Shown here: piece after piece, positions 59,910 through 64,000 of the stretch | How the letters are laid out: the number at the start of each line of letters is the position of its first letter | Position numbering within the stretch: position 1 is the first letter of the stretch | Assembly (NCBI GenBank): GCA_030825115.1 | Contig: JAPJQL010000012.1 | Coordinates: forward strand, 14,370-78,369 | Origin: Lachnospiraceae bacterium | GTDB taxonomy: Bacteria; Bacillota; Clostridia; Lachnospirales; Lachnospiraceae | Length of the DNA stretch: 64,000 bases | Direction: 5' to 3' | Translations under genes and position numbers: made by a program | The notes under the pieces: generated by a model | Database searches by the model: none | The model's input: the letters and a program-made list of their open reading frames with translations, nothing else | Told to the model about the DNA's origin: nothing

Positions 59910-61027
59910 GAGCGATTGGTATTATTTTAGCAGGCGGCAACAGTAAACGGATGCGTGAGTTATCCAATAAGCGGGCAATATCCGCGATGCCGGTTGGCGG
60001 AAGCTTTCGCAGCATCGACTTTGCCTTAAGCAACATGAGCAATTCCCATATCCAGAACGTGGCAGTATTTACCCAGTACAATTCCCGCTCTCTGAACGAA
60101 CATCTGAGTTCTTCCAAGTGGTGGGATTTTGGCAGAAAGCAGGGAGGTCTCTTTGTATTTACGCCTACGATCACCGCGCAGAACAGCGACTGGTATCGCG
60201 GCACAGCCGACGCCCTGTATCAGAACCTGACATTCTTAAAGAACAGCCATGAGCCCTATGTGGTGATCGCAGCCGGAGACGGTGTGTACAAGCTGGATTA
60301 TAATAAGGTTCTGGAGTATCATATTGAAAAGAAAGCAGATATTACCGTTGTATGCAAGCGGCTGGGCGAGGACGAGGATGTAACCCGTTTTGGCCAGGTC
60401 CAGATCAATGACGACGGACGTATCGTAGAGTTTGAGGAGAAGCCGATGGTGGCTGCCTCCAATACCGTATCCTGTGGAATCTATGTGATCCGCAGACGCC
60501 AGCTGATCGAGCTGATCGAGCGCTGCGCGGCAGAGGACCGTGTTGACTTTGTAAGGGATATCCTGGTACGCTATAAGAACTTAAAGAGAATCTATGCGTA
60601 CAAGATGGATACTTATTGGAGCAATATCGCTTCCGTAGAGTCCTATTACAAGACCAATATGGACTTCCTGAAACCGGAAGTAAGGAATTACTTCTTCAAG
60701 GAATACCCGGATGTATATTCCAAGGTGGACGACCTTCCACCGGCAAAGTACAACCCGGGTGCACTGGTAAAGAACAGCCTGATTTCCAGCGGTTCGATCA
60801 TCAACGGTACCGTGGAGAATTCCATCCTGTTTAAAAAAGCCTATGTGGGCAACAACTGTGTGATCAAGAATTCCATTATTCTGAATGACGTATATATTGG
60901 GGATAACACCGTCATTGAGAACTGCATTGTGGAGAGCCGCGACACGATTCGTGCCAATACCACGTATATTGGTACTCCGGACGATATCAAGATTGTTGTG
61001 GAAAAGAACGAAAGATACACACTGTAG
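59906..61027 (+). CDS. glgD: GlgD, glucose-1-phosphate adenylyltransferase regulatory-type subunit
   Basis: A 373-residue paralogue of GlgC, also with nucleotidyltransferase and beta-helix domains. The nucleotide loop is altered: LAGGNSKRM instead of GGQGSRL, and SGDHIYKMDY is AAGDGVYKLDY. The loss of catalytic residues matches GlgD of Firmicutes, which alters the activity of GlgC in a mixed enzyme. It overlaps glgC by ATGA. spoVG follows after 24 bases and may be cotranscribed. Confidence 0.95.
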   Translation: MRAIGIILAGGNSKRMRELSNKRAISAMPVGGSFRSIDFALSNMSNSHIQNVAVFTQYNSRSLNEHLSSSKWWDFGRKQGGLFVFTPTITAQNSDWYRGTADALYQNLTFLKNSHEPYVVIAAGDGVYKLDYNKVLEYHIEKKADITVVCKRLGEDEDVTRFGQVQINDDGRIVEFEEKPMVAASNTVSCGIYVIRRRQLIELIERCAAEDRVDFVRDILVRYKNLKRIYAYKMDTYWSNIASVESYYKTNMDFLKPEVRNYFFKEYPDVYSKVDDLPPAKYNPGALVKNSLISSGSIINGTVENSILFKKAYVGNNCVIKNSIILNDVYIGDNTVIENCIVESRDTIRANTTYIGTPDDIKIVVEKNERYTL

Positions 61028-61051
61028 AGAGGCAGGAAGGGGTTTACGAGC

Positions 61052-61336
61052 ATGCAGATAACAGACGTAAGAGTAAGACGGATAGAAAAAGAAGGCAAGA
61101 TGAAGGCCATCGTGTCGATTACTTTGGACAATGAATTTGTAATTCATGATATTAAGGTGATCGAGGGGGAGAAGGGGCTGTTTATCGCAATGCCAAGCCG
61201 TAAGGCAGCAGATGGGGAGTATCGGGATATTGCACATCCGATCAATTCAGGAACAAGGGATATGATCCAGAGCGTAATATTAAACAAATATGAAATGACA
61301 GCGTTAGAGAGCCAGAACGAGGAAGTTCCGGTATAG
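61052..61336 (+). CDS. spoVG: Septation regulator SpoVG
   Basis: A 94-residue DNA/RNA-binding protein that affects septation, sporulation and surface polymers. The opening MQITDVRVRRIEKEGKMKAI and the middle FIAMPSRKAADGEYRDIAHP are typical of SpoVG. The ATG has GGCAGGAAGGGG upstream (suboptimal spacing). It follows glgD by 24 bases and is followed by a strong terminator. Confidence 0.95.
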   Translation: MQITDVRVRRIEKEGKMKAIVSITLDNEFVIHDIKVIEGEKGLFIAMPSRKAADGEYRDIAHPINSGTRDMIQSVILNKYEMTALESQNEEVPV

Positions 61337-61365
61337 TTAAATCCGGGAACGGAACCGGCAGTTTT

Positions 61366-61420
61366 ACCATGGCCATATGCAGAATGCGGTTAGCAGGTGC
61401 ATGTGGCCATGGTTTTTTTG
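61366..61420 (+). terminator. Terminator after spoVG
   Basis: ACCATGGCCATATGCA (61366-61381) pairs with TGCATGTGGCCATGGT (61398-61413), one G-T pair, followed by seven T residues. Confidence 0.92.
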
Positions 61421-61518
61421 TTTCCAATTCGTTAAAATGTAAGAAAAAGGTCAGAAAGAATTTCTGTGAATGGATGAATATATATGGTATATTTAAATCA
61501 AAGATTGGAGGCAGGATT

Positions 61519-62382
61519 ATGGTGAAAAAAACAGGAAGGTATCAGGCCGCATTTGCGGCCGGAATGTTAGTGATGCTGGCAGTGTCCGGTTGTTCGGTCC
61601 AGAACCAGGAGGCGGCTCTGGAACCGGCTGTATCTTATGAGAGCAGGGAAGCTGCACGGGTAGCCGCTCCTTTGTCCGGCAGCTCTTCCGTTACAAAAGA
61701 AGAAGCTGAACGGATTGCATTGAACCATGCAGGCGTAAGAAGAGATGATGTTTTATCTATCAAGACCAGGACGGATTATGACGATGGCATAAAAGTATTC
61801 GAGGTTGAATTTTTCACTCCGGGGAAGGAGTACGATTACGATATTGCTGCCGATACAGGTGAGATTCGCTCATATGACTATGAGATTGAGTATGCAGACT
61901 GGAAAGATGGGGCAGTGGTGGAGGTCTCTCCTGCAGAACATGGCGGAATCACAAAAGAAGCGGCTGAGGATGTGGCATTGGATCATGCTGGCGTAAAAAG
62001 AGCCGATGTAAAGGTTATCAAAACAGAACTGGATTATGATGACAGACAGCTGGTCTATGAGATTGATTTTTATGCAGACGGGAAAGAATATGATTATGAC
62101 ATCTTGGCAGCCACGGGAGAGATCAAGTCATTCGGTTGTGACATCGATGAGAACGCGGAATCGCTTCCGTCCGAAAGTTCCGGGATCACATTGGAAGAGG
62201 CAAGGGAGCTGGTTGCAGATCGGATTCCCGGTGTGGATATTTCCTCAATAAGGATAGAGAAAGAGTTTGATGATGGAAGGCTCACCTATGAGGGAAAAGT
62301 GTTGCATGGTCAGATCGAATATGAATTTGAAATTGATGCAAAGACCGGAAGATTTCTGGAGTGGGAAGTAGAAGCAGATTGA
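61519..62382 (+). CDS. Lipoprotein with three PepSY domains
   Basis: A 287-residue exported protein. The signal ends AVSGC, so lipid-anchored. Three PepSY-type repeats follow: each has a helix (TKEEAERIALNHAGV; TKEAAEDVALDHAGV; LEEARELVADRIPGV), then beta strands with YDYDI or YEFEI and a TGEI-type turn. Repeats one and two are much more alike than either is to the third. PepSY domains often inhibit proteases or sit with them in the wall. The ATG at 61519 with GGAGG 7 bases upstream is clear; the longer open frame back into the spoVG terminator is not coding. Confidence 0.85.
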   Translation: MVKKTGRYQAAFAAGMLVMLAVSGCSVQNQEAALEPAVSYESREAARVAAPLSGSSSVTKEEAERIALNHAGVRRDDVLSIKTRTDYDDGIKVFEVEFFTPGKEYDYDIAADTGEIRSYDYEIEYADWKDGAVVEVSPAEHGGITKEAAEDVALDHAGVKRADVKVIKTELDYDDRQLVYEIDFYADGKEYDYDILAATGEIKSFGCDIDENAESLPSESSGITLEEARELVADRIPGVDISSIRIEKEFDDGRLTYEGKVLHGQIEYEFEIDAKTGRFLEWEVEAD

Positions 62383-62388
62383 TGAGGC

Positions 62389-62427
62389 TGGGGCAGCCGC
62401 AAAATAATGTATTTTGCGGCTGCCCCA
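62389..62427. terminator. Terminator after the PepSY lipoprotein gene
   Basis: A perfect 18-bp stem (62389-62406 with 62410-62427) around a 3-base loop lies between convergent genes and can end transcripts from both sides. Confidence 0.85.
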
Positions 62428-62439
62428 TATATGATATGG

Positions 62440-63852
62440 CTATTTGGCAAGTGCAGCTTTTGCCAGTATGCTTCTTGCCACGCTGAGTCCGTTGGCGGAA
62501 GCCTGCTGCAATCCTCTTGTCACGGATGCGCCGTCTCCTACAGCGCGCAGGCCATGGATACTGGTTTCAAAGTCGGTATCAACGACAACCTTGTTGGAGT
62601 AAAATTTCACTTCCACGCCGTAGAGAAGCGTCTCATCGCTGGCGATGCCGGGAGTGACTTTGTCGAGCGCCAGCAGCATCTCCTTGATATCGACCATAAT
62701 GCGGTGCGGGAATACCAGGGAGAGATCGCCCGGTACGGCATCCTTCAGAGTCGGTATCAGGTTGTTGCGGCACAGGCGTTCTTCGGTCGTGCGGCGTCCT
62801 CGCTGGAAGTCTCCGAAAGTCTGGACCATGATCTTGCCGTCGCAGAGCATGTTGGAGAGCTGGGCTATGTGTTTGCCGTATTCAATCGGAGTTTTGAATG
62901 GTTTTGTAAAGTTTTTTGATACCAGCAATGCAAAATTGGTATTGTTCGTCTTAAATTCTTTAGACTTGTAAGCGTGTCCGTTGACGACGGCAAGCCCGTT
63001 CTCGTAGTATTCCGTTGCCACCTCGCCGGACGGGTTGGTACAGAAGGTGCGGACTTTATCGTCAAAGGTCGGTGTGTAATACACCAGCTTCGCCTCATAC
63101 AGGTTTTCGTTGAGGAATTTCATCACCTCGTCCCGGACTTCTACCCGGACGCCGATATCCACAGTGCCGACCTGGGTTTCGATGCCGTGGTCACTGCAGA
63201 TGTGACTGAACCAGTCGGAGCCTTCCCGGCCGATGGCGGCCACGATTTCCGGCGCGCAGCAGGTCTCGCCTTTGTCGGTGATAACCCCTTTTACCTGATT
63301 GTCCTCGATGATGATATCCTTTACCATCGTGTTAAATTCCATGTGCACTCCGGCGGCCAGAAGGTGCTCCTGAAGGCGGGTGTAGATTTTGTAGCCTTCT
63401 TCGGTGCCCAAATGGCGGATGGGGCATTCGATCAGCTTTAAGTTGGCGTTGATTGCCTTCCTGCGGATCTCTTCGATTTCTTTCTGCTTATCTACGCCGT
63501 ACACGTTCTTGTCGGCTCCGAATTTCAGGTAGATATTGTCGGATTCTTTTAAAAGCTCCACGGTCTTGTCGTAGCCCAGGATTTCGGGCAGGTTGCCGCC
63601 CACGTCCGGGGACAGGGAGAGCTTGCCGTCGGAGAATGCCCCGGCTCCCGCAAATCCGGTGGTGATGGAACATGGTTTGCAGCCGACGCAGACCCTGGTG
63701 GTCCGCTTCGGGCAGTTCCGCTTTTCGATGGGACGTCCCTTTTCGATCATCAGGATATTCATGTCCGGACATTTTTCAATCAGTTCATAAGCACAGAAGA
63801 TGCCGGATGGGCCGGCGCCGATGATGATGACATCGTAGTTTGTTTTGTTCAC
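62440..63852 (-). CDS. FAD-dependent oxidoreductase (COG2509-like)
   Basis: A 470-residue flavoprotein. The dinucleotide motif VIIIGAGPSGIFCAYEL is at the N-terminus. Near residue 55, CPKRTTRVCVGCKPCSIT has four cysteines that could form a metal site or disulfides, followed by GFAGAGAFSDGKLSL. The C-terminus has GVEVKFYSNKV and the final FAD contact region. Relatives are annotated as NAD(FAD)-dependent dehydrogenases of unknown substrate. The start is GTG at 63852 with AAGGAG 9 bases upstream; an open extension of about 26 codons upstream (including an ATG) lies across the leader and is less likely. Confidence 0.85.
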   Translation of the reverse strand: MNKTNYDVIIIGAGPSGIFCAYELIEKCPDMNILMIEKGRPIEKRNCPKRTTRVCVGCKPCSITTGFAGAGAFSDGKLSLSPDVGGNLPEILGYDKTVELLKESDNIYLKFGADKNVYGVDKQKEIEEIRRKAINANLKLIECPIRHLGTEEGYKIYTRLQEHLLAAGVHMEFNTMVKDIIIEDNQVKGVITDKGETCCAPEIVAAIGREGSDWFSHICSDHGIETQVGTVDIGVRVEVRDEVMKFLNENLYEAKLVYYTPTFDDKVRTFCTNPSGEVATEYYENGLAVVNGHAYKSKEFKTNNTNFALLVSKNFTKPFKTPIEYGKHIAQLSNMLCDGKIMVQTFGDFQRGRRTTEERLCRNNLIPTLKDAVPGDLSLVFPHRIMVDIKEMLLALDKVTPGIASDETLLYGVEVKFYSNKVVVDTDFETSIHGLRAVGDGASVTRGLQQASANGLSVARSILAKAALAK

Positions 63853-64000
63853 GTGAATACGCTCCTTTTTTGTATGAAAAAAATTCATGTTATCTAATAA
63901 AATTTTAGCACAGATGGTGGGGAGATGCAAGCGGGAGAGAGGGAGGTTACTGTTCAGAGGCCAACTTGTAAAAAAGCCCCCATGGTGTAGACTAAAATCA

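Noticed and set aside
63853..64000. Further gene at the right edge
   Set aside because: No start codon with ribosome site or protein-like frame is seen in these last 148 bases; they look like the leader of the FAD oxidoreductase gene and intergenic sequence.

Overview
The window looks like a chromosomal segment of an anaerobic, Gram-positive member of the Clostridia, most probably a Lachnospiraceae gut bacterium. The evidence is moderate G+C content, strong AGGAGG ribosome sites, lipoprotein signals throughout, a GlgC/GlgD glycogen pair, SpoVG and a SpoVB-type flippase, TRAP and Pst transport, and the gene order pst-phoU-response regulator-kinase. I see no phage, insertion sequence, CRISPR array, rRNA or tRNA gene. 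The base name is inferred from protein families, not from a database comparison.

Layout. 1-3.1 kb: the end of an F-type ATP synthase operon (atpA 3' end, atpG, atpD, atpC), followed by a decayed reading frame. 3.5-7.5 kb: a DUF3810 membrane protein and a glycogen branching enzyme with an unusual Lys-rich repeat tail. 7.5-11.5 kb (minus): HAD phosphatase, pyrC, a two-gene ThrE-type exporter and an MBL-fold hydrolase. 11.7-16.8 kb: a small HTH protein, a DUF378 protein and a polyamine operon (XRE-cupin regulator, potA, potB, potC, potD). 16.9-20.7 kb (plus): lactonase-like propeller, aroC, rpiB and a predicted zinc-protease lipoprotein. 20.8-26.9 kb (minus): an NSS sodium symporter, then an ABC ATPase, a zinc-ribbon membrane protein and two ABC-2 permeases. 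27.1-28.8 kb: a secreted wall-binding protein.

28.8-31.3 kb holds a ketopantoate-reductase-like enzyme and a cyclase, divergent from a GntR regulator whose likely operator lies inside the cyclase promoter. 31.4-37.2 kb is a LacI-controlled operon resembling E. coli yiaKLMNO (oxidoreductase, YiaL-like protein, TRAP transporter), with two matching operators 152 bp apart. 37.3-40 kb has a SpoVB/MurJ-like flippase and a beta-hydroxyacid dehydrogenase. 40.1-43.8 kb has a barnase-like lipoprotein RNase, barstar, a truncated chemoreceptor-like protein and recJ, joined by ATGA overlaps from barstar onward. A Gfo/Idh/MocA oxidoreductase and glyA follow.

46.5-53.8 kb: an acidic lipoprotein, then pstS-pstC-pstA-pstB-phoU and a PhoP/PhoR-type pair. 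This PstS is circularly permuted: the half that is normally C-terminal comes first. 53.9-58.4 kb (minus): a YhaN/YhaO-like repair pair and asnS. 58.6-61.3 kb: glgC-glgD and spoVG. The window ends with a triple-PepSY lipoprotein and an FAD-dependent oxidoreductase.

The most striking observations are the circularly permuted PstS, the repeat tail on GlgB, the barnase/barstar pair fused by overlap to a sensor and recJ, the two well-resolved regulatory regions (GntR and LacI), and the terminator-like hairpins placed just after both solute-binding-protein genes (TRAP and pst).
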